Shown here piece by piece: positions 13,456 to 21,302 of a stretch of 25,568 bases of DNA (position 1 is its first letter; each line of letters begins with the position of its first letter). Origin of the DNA: JBBPYR01 sp038199755 (GTDB taxonomy: Bacteria > Chloroflexota > Ktedonobacteria > Ktedonobacterales > Ktedonobacteraceae); assembly GCA_038199755.1 (NCBI GenBank), contig JBBPYR010000283.1, positions 1 to 25,568 on the forward strand, in the 5' to 3' direction. Both the position numbers and the translations under genes were made by a program. The notes under the pieces are model-generated. The model worked only from the letters and a program-made list of their open reading frames with translations. It had not been told where the DNA came from and made no database searches.

Positions 13456-14761
13456 ATGGATAAATTGTTTCATAGACGAGCGGGCCCGCATCTACTGCTG
13501 TCTCACTCCAACTATAACAAGCGAGCAACGCATTCCACAGCGAGTCTACCTCAGTCTCATTGCGAGCATGAATCTCTACCAGGGGATCGCCTGCGTGACA
13601 ATACGTGCCGATTTTTGCCTGTAAGACAAGGCCAGTGCGATGATCGATTTGATCACCCTTCTCAAAGCGGCCCGCACCAAGATGCATGCTGAGCAAGCCG
13701 ATCTGTTCGGCGTGAATACCCGCGATATATCCGCTTTGCGGAGCAGTCATCATTATTTGTACAGGCGCGGTCGGAAGCAGCTCTGGCCGTTCAATCTGGC
13801 GAGCGTCACCACCCTGTGCCGCAATTACCTCGGCCAGCTTAGCAAGAGCTGCGCCAGAGCGTATAGCTTGTTGCACACATATGGCGGCCTCGTCCATATT
13901 CGGGGCCTTGCCCGTCATCACCAACAATTCCGCGGCCTCATGATAGCAGAGCTCGGCCACCTCTCGCGGCCCCTCGCCTCGCAAAATGGCGATGGCCTCT
14001 TTCACCTCCAGCGCATTACCAACAGCATTTCCCAAGGGTTGGCGCATAGAGGTGATCGTAGCAACCGTGTGAATGCCCGCTAAGCGCCCAATATCTACCA
14101 TCATCTGGGCCAATGGGCGCGCCTGCTCAACGGTTCTCACCGATACACGTGAACCAAACTTGACATCTAACAGCAAGTGCGAGGCACCAATCGCCATCTT
14201 TTTACTCATAATGCTCGACGCAATCAAGGCCACGCTTTCAACCGTCCCACTCACATCGCGCAAGCTATACATTTTGCCGTCAGCAGGGGCCAGATCGCTG
14301 GACTGACCTGCCAGAATGATGTGATGCTGCGTGAAGATACGCAAAAACTCTTCACGCGAGAGGGAGGCGCGAAAACCACTAATTGACTCCAACTTATCGA
14401 CGGTGCCACCAGTATAGCCTAAGCCGCGTCCAGTCATCTTGCCAACGGCAACTCCGCAAGCTGCGACAAGGGGCGCAACCACAATGGTCACCTTGTCGCC
14501 CACGCCACCCGTACTATGCTTATCGACAACGGGCGAGATGATATCACGGACGCGCAATTGATCGCCACTGTGCGCCATTGCCAGCGTCAAGTCGCGCGTT
14601 TCCTGCGCATTCATGCCTCGACAGCACACGGCCATCAGCCAGGCCGACATCTGATAATCAGGGACACGCTCTTTCGTATATTGCTCAACCAGCCACTCAA
14701 TTTCTGCTGTATTCAATGTCTCGCCATCGCGCTTCTTTGCGACAATATCTAGCACTTGCAT
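13454..14761 (-). CDS. pdp: Pyrimidine-nucleoside (thymidine) phosphorylase
   Basis: Cleaves pyrimidine nucleosides with phosphate to a base and (deoxy)ribose 1-phosphate in nucleoside salvage. At 435 residues it has normal family length. Motifs: KHSTGGVGDKVT (81-92, phosphate and K+ site), KMTGRGLGYTGGTVDKLES (108-126), and MYSLRDVSGTVES with IASSIMSKKMA carrying the Tyr/Arg/Ser/Lys that grip the base. The C-terminal domain (LGAGRFEKGDQIDH...GDPL) is typical. One oddity: the usual DVK(T/V)G(A/S)GAFMKT loop reads DVKFGSRVSVRT. It lies 43 bases downstream of the zinc-ribbon gene in the same direction, and ends in the long hairpin terminator. The choice between deoA and pdp specificity is not possible from sequence alone. 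Confidence 0.93.
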   Translation of the reverse strand: MQVLDIVAKKRDGETLNTAEIEWLVEQYTKERVPDYQMSAWLMAVCCRGMNAQETRDLTLAMAHSGDQLRVRDIISPVVDKHSTGGVGDKVTIVVAPLVAACGVAVGKMTGRGLGYTGGTVDKLESISGFRASLSREEFLRIFTQHHIILAGQSSDLAPADGKMYSLRDVSGTVESVALIASSIMSKKMAIGASHLLLDVKFGSRVSVRTVEQARPLAQMMVDIGRLAGIHTVATITSMRQPLGNAVGNALEVKEAIAILRGEGPREVAELCYHEAAELLVMTGKAPNMDEAAICVQQAIRSGAALAKLAEVIAAQGGDARQIERPELLPTAPVQIMMTAPQSGYIAGIHAEQIGLLSMHLGAGRFEKGDQIDHRTGLVLQAKIGTYCHAGDPLVEIHARNETEVDSLWNALLACYSWSETAVDAGPLVYETIYP

Positions 14762-14804
14762 ACAGGCACTCTTTCATTCAAAATCCCACAAGGGGACATC
14801 CCTA

Positions 14805-15446
14805 TTATTCCGATATCACGATGCGCACGGACGTAGCGTCAAAGCCATTGCCCGTCTCAATCTGATAGCGATTCTGCGTCAGACTGCCCAGACGCACATT
14901 GCGATCAAACTGGAGCAAGCCATTGGTAAAACGATAGGGAGCAATCTCTTTATTGACAAAACCCTGCACCACAATCGTATTTAGATTGGTAGCTGACAGG
15001 TCTTTCAAGGCCCTCATTAATGTTGCCACCTGCTGCCAAGGAGCACAACGCTCATAGACAATGGTAATCATCTTTTTATGGCCGGATTCTGTTACATCGC
15101 TCACAACCGTATAGGGAAGTGCTCCCTGCTCTAGTTGTTTGAGATGCTCAAGGGTACGTGGCGGATACGGTGCTGGCGGCTCAATAGCGGCGGGTTGTAC
15201 TGGTTGTACTAGGGGTGTTGGGCGCGCCATTGGCGTTACAGGTGGCGCAGTTGGCCGCGCAGGTCGCCCACCAGGAGGGACCGGAGGCGCAGGAGGCGTG
15301 GATGGCGGCTGATAGGTAGGTCGCCCCGGCGGGGGTGCTTGGCGTGGTGAAGTGGCGGCAGGGACCTTCACGCTGAGATCACGACCACAAAGAGCACAGA
15401 AGCTCGCACGATCAGGGTTAGTCCCGCCACAATATGGACAGCGCAT
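14805..15446 (-). CDS. Zinc-ribbon protein with Pro-rich linker, function unknown
   Basis: A 213-residue protein. The N terminus is a zinc ribbon: Cys3, Cys6, Cys17 and Cys20 (CPYCGG...CALCG). A Pro/Ala/Arg-rich, probably disordered linker spans about 30-95. The C-terminal domain (about 98-213) is a mixed α/β region with no motif I recognise (TVVSDVTESGHKKMITIVYE, then WQQVATLMRALKDL). No membrane helix or signal peptide is visible. ATG 15446 has AGGGG nine bases upstream. It precedes the phosphorylase gene in a probable two-gene operon. Proteins of this layout often act as adaptors, but no function can be assigned. Confidence 0.78.
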   Translation of the reverse strand: MRCPYCGGTNPDRASFCALCGRDLSVKVPAATSPRQAPPPGRPTYQPPSTPPAPPVPPGGRPARPTAPPVTPMARPTPLVQPVQPAAIEPPAPYPPRTLEHLKQLEQGALPYTVVSDVTESGHKKMITIVYERCAPWQQVATLMRALKDLSATNLNTIVVQGFVNKEIAPYRFTNGLLQFDRNVRLGSLTQNRYQIETGNGFDATSVRIVISE

Positions 15447-15491
15447 GATATATTCCCCTTCTATAGGGTCAACGATAGACGTTCTATGCAG

Positions 15492-15521
15492 AGTATGGCA
15501 CAGAATAGCGTTCTTTGTCTA
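15492..15521 (-). promoter_or_regulatory. Candidate promoter for the zinc-ribbon/phosphorylase operon
   Basis: On the minus strand, TAGACA (15521-15516), 18-base spacer, CATACT (15497-15492) preceded by TGC. It is suitably placed, about 45 bases before ATG 15446. Confidence 0.4.
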
Positions 15522-15572
15522 GCCTAATAGGTGTTTGCGTCATCATGCTGATGTACACCATAAGAAAAACCT

Positions 15573-16487
15573 TTATCCCTGCTTCAAAATAGCCTCTACC
15601 AGACGTGCATTGTTGTTAGTCTTCTCAAACAACTGTATCACCTGTTCAACGGCATCACGACGCGGGAGATCAGCCATGCGACGACGCACAATCGCCATCG
15701 CTTGCAGTTCTGAGGGGGAAAGGAGGCGCTCTTCCTGACGTGTACTAGAGGCGGTAACATCGATTGCGGGGAAAATGCGGCGATCTGCAAGGTCACGTGC
15801 GAGGCGAATTTCCAAGTTGCCCGTGCTCTTAAACTCTTCGTAGACCACCTCATCCAGGCGACTACCCGTTTCTACGAGGCAACTGGCCAGAATGGTCAGG
15901 CTGCCCCCCTCTTCTAATGTGCGGGCAGCACCAAAGACGCGCCGCCCGACCTCTAATGCCCGCGCATCAATGCCACCTGAAAGCGTGCGACTGCCTCCGC
16001 GCTGATTGCGTGGCCCGCTCCAGCCCTCCGAATTCAGATTATGAGCCCGTGCCAGTCGCGTCAACGAGTCCAGAATCATGACGATATCGCGCCCCTGCTC
16101 AACCTGTCGTCTCGCGTCCGACAACGCCTGCTCAACGATACGGCCATGTTTAGAGGCTGCCTGATCGAAGCTAGAGGCATACATGCGCACATGCGGCCCC
16201 TGCAACTCGGTACGCCACTCCGTGACCTCTTCGGGTCTCTCATCGACAAGGCACAAAAACACCTCTGCCTGGGGATGATTCGCGAGAATAGCGGTTGCCG
16301 CCTGACGCAAAATCGTCGTCTTGCCCGCCTGTGGCGGAGCCACTACGAGGGCGCGTTGCCCAAAACCGAGCGGCACAAACAGATCGATCAGGCGCGTTGC
16401 CACGGGGGTCGGGCCTGTCTCCAATGTAATACGGCGATTCGGATGAATGGGAGTAAGTTTTTCAAAGGGAGTACGTGTCGATGCCAC
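15573..16487 (-). CDS. rho: Rho-type transcription terminator ATPase lacking the N-terminal RNA-binding domain
   Basis: Hexameric RNA translocase that ends transcription. The ATPase domain is complete: FEKLTPIHP at the domain start, Walker A APPQAGKTT (50-58), VDERPEEVTEW with Glu87, Walker B VMILDSLTRLARA (Asp140), the R-loop LSGGIDARAL, GAARTLEEGGSLTILA and EEFKSTGNLEIRLAR. At 304 residues it is about 100 shorter than usual Rho (about 380-430): the helical N terminus and the cold-shock RNA-binding domain are missing. The start is GTG 16487; the frame is open only back to a TAA at 16539-16541, and another gene ends at 16556, so no hidden N-terminal part exists here. A roughly 9-residue insert (SEGWSGPRNQ region) precedes the R-loop. 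It could be an accessory Rho with altered RNA choice. Confidence 0.92.
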   Translation of the reverse strand: MASTRTPFEKLTPIHPNRRITLETGPTPVATRLIDLFVPLGFGQRALVVAPPQAGKTTILRQAATAILANHPQAEVFLCLVDERPEEVTEWRTELQGPHVRMYASSFDQAASKHGRIVEQALSDARRQVEQGRDIVMILDSLTRLARAHNLNSEGWSGPRNQRGGSRTLSGGIDARALEVGRRVFGAARTLEEGGSLTILASCLVETGSRLDEVVYEEFKSTGNLEIRLARDLADRRIFPAIDVTASSTRQEERLLSPSELQAMAIVRRRMADLPRRDAVEQVIQLFEKTNNNARLVEAILKQG

Positions 16488-16509
16488 TCCTGCCTCAACT
16501 TCCTGTTCC

Positions 16510-16518
16510 TGTGGATAA
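16510..16518 (+). promoter_or_regulatory. Isolated perfect DnaA box upstream of rho
   Basis: TGTGGATAA, identical to the best box at 390-398, lies 23 bases before the rho start codon. A weak extended -10 (TGATACAGT on the minus strand, near 16541-16549) lies just upstream. A single 9-mer can occur by chance. Confidence 0.3.
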
Positions 16519-16555
16519 CTGATAAATACACGTCCCCCTTACTGTATCACATAGG

Positions 16556-17347
16556 TCAATCTACCCCTATTTTTACTGATTGCTTCTGCCGCACGAAGTC
16601 AATTTTTTCCACCACAAAGGAGTCAAGCTGTTCCGTAATTCGTTGATTTGCAGCAGTAGTGTCATTGGGGCCAACAATTTCAAGAGGAATCACTTGAGAA
16701 TGTGATGAATTTTCTTCCTTTGACCAAATAGCATCCAAAAAGTCTCTAATATTATTACCGAATTCCTTCCAATCTCCCATATTATCGACGACTTTAATTC
16801 TGCCTGAGTCTATGCCATACTCTAAATGAAAAAGCTCTTGCATATACAATTTATTTTCTGTGCTATAGTAGCTTTTTAGCATCTTCTCGGAAATAAAGTG
16901 GTCATTAGGAGATCCTGAATATCGCGCACGCTCATTTACACGCGTGACGCAAATATCCACCTTTACCTCAAAAAATAAAAAGTATGCCTTTCTCAGGAAG
17001 TCAGGATTAAACTGCTCAAATACCTTACGATAATCTCCACGCGCAAATTCTAAAAGCAGTACTTTTTTTTCGTGCTTTAATTCTTTCGATGCCTCTCGCT
17101 CTAGACCCCGAAGAGCATCATCAAGCACCGAGAAATCAACAACATCAAAGCCACCTAGCTCAGTAGAAACAAAACGCCTTTCTTTTTCTGGTTTCATGCT
17201 ATCAGCATAAAATATCTCTAAAAGAAAGGTATAGTCGTTAATATGGCTAGAAGACCATTGTTTATCTCGCGCCAACATATCGATATGACGGGCCGCTGTG
17301 GACTTACCAGAGCCAGGACGCCCCAACAAAAACAGGATTATTGACAT
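16556..17347 (-). CDS. P-loop NTPase, nucleotide or small-molecule kinase-like
   Basis: A 263-residue protein. Walker A GRPGSGKST lies at residues 9-17, immediately after an N-terminal hydrophobic strand (MSIILFLL), as in adenylate-kinase-like P-loop kinases (AAA_33/zeta-toxin-like class). A second strand, KVLLLEFARGDY, may hold Walker B-like residues; R-rich VNERARYSG resembles a lid. No closer family is recognised. ATG 17347 is chosen (GGGGAAG nearby) over a GTG at 17359. The gene is clearly more AT-rich than its neighbours and uses many A/T-ending codons, suggesting separate acquisition. It ends 68 bases before the rho start, so rho may be read from the same transcript. Substrate unknown. 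Confidence 0.7.
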   Translation of the reverse strand: MSIILFLLGRPGSGKSTAARHIDMLARDKQWSSSHINDYTFLLEIFYADSMKPEKERRFVSTELGGFDVVDFSVLDDALRGLEREASKELKHEKKVLLLEFARGDYRKVFEQFNPDFLRKAYFLFFEVKVDICVTRVNERARYSGSPNDHFISEKMLKSYYSTENKLYMQELFHLEYGIDSGRIKVVDNMGDWKEFGNNIRDFLDAIWSKEENSSHSQVIPLEIVGPNDTTAANQRITEQLDSFVVEKIDFVRQKQSVKIGVD

Positions 17348-17559
17348 ATTCTTCCCCACACCACATCAAACTTTACTTCGATTTCTGAGCAGTGAAGTTT
17401 GCCACTCAAAATAAGAACAAAGCAGAAGAATGATAATTTTACGAGTCATAACAAAAGTATCATACGCCTTATTGTAAATAGCCCATTTCTCCTAGTTACG
17501 TGTTTAGTAGAGAAGAAATAATGCAACATATATCATTCTAATGCACCATATGTCATTCT

Positions 17560-19716
17560 TTAAGAGGGAGAAACACGTATGAAATCTAGCCGTTCGCTAT
17601 CCCACGAATACACAACATTTCCATGGGTCGTCTCATCATCCTTCCCTCTTTTTAAACCGGCATCTAAGGATCGGAGTATGTTTGCAGTCACATCTTTCAA
17701 CTTCATCTGTTGTAACATGTCGTACAATTTATCATGAGGATATGAGGTAACGGCCAAACGTACAGTAACATTTTGTACCTCCACTAATGAGTCGGGAAGG
17801 GGAACGGCATCAGTTGTAGTACGCTTAGCTTCAACCTTATAAGAACCTTTTAATCCTTCACGCAGTTTCTCAGCTTCAACACGAGCTCGTTCCATTGCAA
17901 CACCTTGTAGCATTAAGTAAAACCTGTCACCATATATATGGTAGAGTTGCCAGGCTTCGCTACGCCGAAAAATAGGAAGTAAATGCCTTCGAACGCGTTG
18001 CCCCATTTCTAAGCTTAAATTTCGTGCCAAGCGGTCGCCATAGCGATTAGCGATCGTGCTTTGATCATCAATATCAATACCAATAAAAGAAAGTGCTTCT
18101 TCAGGTTTCCCTGTACTACTCGTCTCTAAAGCTTCATGGGCTTCTCTTTCATCGAGGGCATTTTGAATATCACTTAACAACTTCTCGGTATCACTAATGA
18201 AGTCCTCTTCAGACCAAAACTTTTTAAAGGCAACATCTACGACTCCCGGATCAGCAATAACTGCCGACATGTTAGCATATGATTGATTGCGTGCAAAGTA
18301 GGATCGCACAAATTCCTCTATTATTCGGCAATATAGTTGTAGTAACCGTTGATCACTCTCTGAAAAGCTATCAGGTTGATCGGAAGCAATATACAGGACA
18401 GCAACAGGATTACTATCCTGAGCACCCGCAGGCAGAGCAATCGCCGAGCGAATATCTCCCTCTTCCTGTCTTAACTCAATCGTTAGATCTTCCACCGAGA
18501 TATTATGACGATAGGCAATATGCCCACTTTGAAATGCTCGCAAACTCAGTGCAATAGACGTTCCTTCTGGCGAAATCATCACCAAATGCGGTTTATGTGG
18601 GCTATGCGTACTGCCAGCTCTCACGACAAGACTTTGCTGCGGCAGAGAAACATGAATATCTTTTGGTAGCAAAATGCAGCAAAAACGCCAGCGAGACTGT
18701 CCTTGCTCGTTTTTCCCTCCGCTCTCAACAATCATATTCGCTAAGCCTGTAAGAATTGCATCAGTGGATTTAGCACTGCTGGAAAAGTTGATTGCTGGAT
18801 CAATACTATATCGTTCGCCATAACCCCAAAAGTCTTTCCACTGGTATGCTCTGTCGTAAAGAGGCTGCAAAAGACGTTGCAGGGTTTCTACCATTTCCTT
18901 ACTAAAAAACAATTTCGGTGCTTCTCTTTGCAGAAGAATCCAGGTTCGACTCCAGTAACGCTCTTCCTGTTGTATTTCAAGCTTAGTAGTCTCTCGCAAT
19001 GGCTCAACGCGATAATCGCTTGCATAGGCAAATGTTGGTGCCTTCATCATACGCATATAAAAGGTGCGCGTATTTCCTAACCATCCTACCAACGACTCTC
19101 CTAGCAACTGCAGTGAAGTGGGCTTATTTCTCGGGATCAACAGATCTACGGGTGGTTCATTATATGGCAGAATAAGAGCAACTTTAATCAGTGGCATTTC
19201 CTCACCGATTAGCATCAGGGCTACGTATGCAAGACGAGCCGAGATATAACGGAAAAAGAGTTGTTGTTCATACACACCATCGACAAAATCATCCATTGGG
19301 CCTGAGGAAAGTTCTGTGCCTAACAGAGGAGAAAGTTGATATTGGCTAGCATCCTGAGCATAATCAGCAGGCAGTTTTGACAGAATTTCAGTCCATAATT
19401 CATACACGACGGGAGTAATTTCTCCCGGGTTGTAATCCGCATTGAGCAGTTCTTGAATAATGGCTAACTTGGTGAATTCCGATGCACTATAAAGGCGACG
19501 CCCTTTAATGCCCTTATCATGCTTTGGACGCTCAGGAGTAAGTAAATCTCGCTGCTCCCAGTCACGAAGCTGGTTTTCAGAAAATCTGAAAAGCTCAGCA
19601 GCTTGCGCTATGGTCACTGTAGCCTGACTACGAGCGTTTGAGATGGCCTTGATGATGCGTTGTTGTACATCTATTTTTGAGAGATGCTCTTGAATATCGT
19701 CTCGACGCTTATGCAT
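17560..19716 (-). CDS. MerR-type regulator with GAF-like and degenerate GGDEF domains
   Basis: A 718-residue multi-domain regulator. The N terminus has a MerR-like winged helix (about 33-95: VTIAQAAELFRFSENQLRDW, then GRRLYSASEFTKLAII). A long middle region follows (about 100-320, unrecognised), then a GAF-like segment (about 325-490, with IRSAIALPAG and VAVLYIASD). The C terminus (about 535-700) looks like a diguanylate cyclase fold: FIGIDIDDQSTIANRYGDRLA, then IYGDRFYLML where GG(D/E)EF would stand. The altered signature predicts no cyclase activity; it may sense nucleotide or be purely structural. The start ATG 19716 has GGAGG six bases upstream. It is transcribed from a perfect consensus promoter divergent to a sigma-like gene, its probable target. 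Confidence 0.78.
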   Translation of the reverse strand: MHKRRDDIQEHLSKIDVQQRIIKAISNARSQATVTIAQAAELFRFSENQLRDWEQRDLLTPERPKHDKGIKGRRLYSASEFTKLAIIQELLNADYNPGEITPVVYELWTEILSKLPADYAQDASQYQLSPLLGTELSSGPMDDFVDGVYEQQLFFRYISARLAYVALMLIGEEMPLIKVALILPYNEPPVDLLIPRNKPTSLQLLGESLVGWLGNTRTFYMRMMKAPTFAYASDYRVEPLRETTKLEIQQEERYWSRTWILLQREAPKLFFSKEMVETLQRLLQPLYDRAYQWKDFWGYGERYSIDPAINFSSSAKSTDAILTGLANMIVESGGKNEQGQSRWRFCCILLPKDIHVSLPQQSLVVRAGSTHSPHKPHLVMISPEGTSIALSLRAFQSGHIAYRHNISVEDLTIELRQEEGDIRSAIALPAGAQDSNPVAVLYIASDQPDSFSESDQRLLQLYCRIIEEFVRSYFARNQSYANMSAVIADPGVVDVAFKKFWSEEDFISDTEKLLSDIQNALDEREAHEALETSSTGKPEEALSFIGIDIDDQSTIANRYGDRLARNLSLEMGQRVRRHLLPIFRRSEAWQLYHIYGDRFYLMLQGVAMERARVEAEKLREGLKGSYKVEAKRTTTDAVPLPDSLVEVQNVTVRLAVTSYPHDKLYDMLQQMKLKDVTANILRSLDAGLKRGKDDETTHGNVVYSWDSERLDFIRVSPS

Positions 19717-19882
19717 AGCTGTCCTCCAATCTTACTGAGAGGCCCTGAAGTTTTTTCTGCTCGTTAGCTTATACCATTACTACGCTTTTGACAAAAAATT
19801 TCTCACCATTATGTATGGGACAAAGAAAGTTAAGAATTTACTCAATTTTCCGTCTTTTTTAGTACAGATAGATTTCGTTGGC

Positions 19883-19911
19883 ATTATAGACCTCTTCTCT
19901 TTTTCTGTCAA
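19883..19911 (-). promoter_or_regulatory. Consensus promoter for the MerR-GAF-GGDEF gene
   Basis: On the minus strand, TTGACA (19911-19906), exactly 17 bases, TATAAT (19888-19883). It predicts transcription from near 19876 and a leader of about 160 bases. Confidence 0.8.
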
Positions 19912-19959
19912 CAAAATCCTGACCTACAGGGTTTCTTAACTTATTCTAACACAATAAAG

Positions 19960-19988
19960 TTGACATATTAACTTTTGTCAGATATAAT
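19960..19988 (+). promoter_or_regulatory. Consensus promoter for the sigma-like gene, with operator-like inverted repeat
   Basis: TTGACA (19960-19965), exactly 17 bases, TATAAT (19983-19988). An inverted repeat TGACA-N10-TGTCA (19961-19980) overlaps the -35 and the spacer, the place where MerR-family proteins bind. It predicts a leader of about 130 bases before ATG 20127. Confidence 0.82.
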
Positions 19989-20126
19989 TTACATATCAAA
20001 TAAGTTTCTTGTACATTAATGCACTTCAACACACAACAAAGTAATACGCTTCCCCGTAGAAGAACACACTGTAACGCGAATCCTCTTACCGTCTTCACAT
20101 GGTAATTCTGATGGAGGGTTTAACAT

Positions 20127-20807
20127 ATGGTATCTTTAGTGAGTTCTTTTGACCCCAAGGGGCGTCAACCTAAAAGCGAACAGGAGTGGCATGAACTGCT
20201 ACAAAAGCTCCAGCGCAAGGTTTCGCATTATGTTAACTCGTGGGATGTCCCGTACTGGGCGGGGAAGAAAGCTGATATTGTTGAAGACTCCACACAAGAG
20301 GGTATTCTGCGCTCTCTTATTCATGCGAAAAAAGCCGATCAAGGCTTGGTTCCCCCCATTCTCTCATTTTCTGCTCTTAGCACAGTTGCCTCTATTAATT
20401 ATGCGCGTGATGCACGCCGCAAAGATGCACGCTTACTTTGCTTACCAGATATCCCTGAATCGTACATGTGGACCTACCAGTGGGTTGTTGATCCCTCTGA
20501 AATAGCAATTGAGGCGGTCATACTTGTACCAATTTTCACGGAGATTGCCAGAATTATTAGCACCATCCCATGTAAGCAGAAAAGAGCATTGTTAATCGAC
20601 CTTGCTCACCTCACGCATTTTGATCCACAGCCGACACTGATTGAAATGGCGTTAAGTGATGTTGGCATACACCTGCATGAGTACTATGTACCGCTATCAA
20701 GCGACCCACGCTTGAGAAAGCAACATTCAAGTAATTTGAGTACAGCTTATTCTCACCTCAGAGCAGAAGCGCGTAAGCAGCCAAGTATTCTTGAGTTTGT
20801 AGCATAA
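20127..20807 (+). CDS. Divergent sigma-70 (ECF-like) family protein
   Basis: A 226-residue protein. Residues 22-105 resemble sigma region 2: WHELLQKLQRKVSHYVNSW, WAGKKADIVEDSTQEGILRS (the D-x-x-Q-E pattern of ECF region 2.2) and NYARDARRKDARLL (region 2.3-2.4). The C-terminal part (IPCKQKRALLIDLAHL, then DPRLRKQHSSNLSTAYSHLRAEA) aligns in style with a weakly conserved region 4. I recognise this as a family found in many copies in Ktedonobacteria, but its ability to replace a true sigma factor is not shown. ATG 20127 has GGAGGG eight bases upstream. It is transcribed from a perfect consensus promoter divergent from the MerR-like regulator and is followed by a small membrane protein gene, a possible regulator of its activity. 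Confidence 0.7.
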   Translation: MVSLVSSFDPKGRQPKSEQEWHELLQKLQRKVSHYVNSWDVPYWAGKKADIVEDSTQEGILRSLIHAKKADQGLVPPILSFSALSTVASINYARDARRKDARLLCLPDIPESYMWTYQWVVDPSEIAIEAVILVPIFTEIARIISTIPCKQKRALLIDLAHLTHFDPQPTLIEMALSDVGIHLHEYYVPLSSDPRLRKQHSSNLSTAYSHLRAEARKQPSILEFVA

Positions 20808-20810
20808 AGC

Positions 20811-20844
20811 GAGCATTCTCTGGCAAACGGTGGAGAAAATGCTC
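20811..20844 (+). promoter_or_regulatory. Hairpin between the sigma-like and membrane-protein genes
   Basis: GAGCATTCTC (20811-20820) pairs with GAGAAAATGCTC (20833-20844) with a small bulge and a 12-base loop. It starts just after the sigma-like stop. No T-run follows, so it may attenuate or process the transcript rather than end it. Confidence 0.4.
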
Positions 20845-20874
20845 CCTGCTTCCCAGGCGCGAAAGGGGATATCT

Positions 20875-21240
20875 ATGAAAGTCTTACGTACCTTTGGCAA
20901 GGAGCTTGCCACAATCACGCTGCTCGGAGTGTTCGTTTGGGGGGGAATTTACCTTTGGCAGGCAACTCCCACACTCCTGCTGGCAGTGGGACCCGCTGCC
21001 CTCTTGATGGCCGCACTCTGGGCCGTTTTCTTCCTGGGTGCCGCGTTTCTCTTTGGGTGCGCCGCACTCTTCTGGCTTAGCATGTGGCTCATGGATCGAC
21101 ACCACTACTATGAGACGAGGAAACGCCATCGGGAAGAACATCTGCGCCAGCAGGCCTTACAAGATCCGTCTCTACTCGTTGAAGTGGCGGCATGCCCGAA
21201 CTGTAGTTGTTCTCACAGCCCACAAAACGATACCAATTGA
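20875..21240 (+). CDS. Small membrane protein, function unknown
   Basis: A 121-residue protein. Two hydrophobic stretches are visible: TITLLGVFVWGGIYLW and a longer one, TLLLAVGPAALLMAALWAVF with FLGAAFLFGCAALFWLSMWL, so two or three membrane helices. After them comes a basic, His/Arg-rich segment (RHHYYETRKRHREEHLRQQ) and a short Cys motif (CPNCSC) near the end, probably cytoplasmic. ATG 20875 has GGGG seven bases upstream; a GTG at 20830 in the same frame lies inside a hairpin and is less likely. It follows the sigma-like gene by 67 bases. An anti-sigma-like or sensory role would fit the position but there is no motif for it. Confidence 0.75.
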   Translation: MKVLRTFGKELATITLLGVFVWGGIYLWQATPTLLLAVGPAALLMAALWAVFFLGAAFLFGCAALFWLSMWLMDRHHYYETRKRHREEHLRQQALQDPSLLVEVAACPNCSCSHSPQNDTN

Positions 21241-21250
21241 TAGGCAAGAA

Positions 21251-21302
21251 GAGTGTGAGGGGTATTCTGCGGCTATAGGCGGTCAGGATGCCCCTCACTC
21301 TC
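21251..21302. terminator. Inverted repeat between convergent genes
   Basis: GAGTGTGAGGGG (21251-21262) pairs with CCCCTCACTCTC (21291-21302) with one mismatch and a 28-base loop. It spans the 3' end of the minus-strand gene and follows the membrane-protein stop. It may separate the two converging transcripts; no strong T-run. Confidence 0.35.

Larger units (their letters stand above)
19717..20126. other. AT-rich divergent control region
   Basis: A 410-base gap with no gene. It contains two back-to-back consensus promoters and leaders of about 160 bases (minus) and 130 bases (plus). Related GACAAA-type motifs occur at 19789-19795 (TGACAAA), 19819-19833 (GACAAAGAAAGTTAA) and, inverted, at 19968-19980 (TTAACTTTTGTCA). 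They are candidate operators for the adjacent MerR-like regulator. Confidence 0.6.

Noticed and set aside
17524..17563. Short direct repeat CATAT(A/G)TCATTCT downstream of the MerR-like gene
   Set aside because: Only two 13-base imperfect copies in AT-rich DNA; too weak to call an operator or attachment site.
18949..18966. GGTTCGACTCC resembling a tRNA T-arm
   Set aside because: It lies inside the MerR-GAF-GGDEF coding sequence and no acceptor, D or anticodon arm can be built around it.
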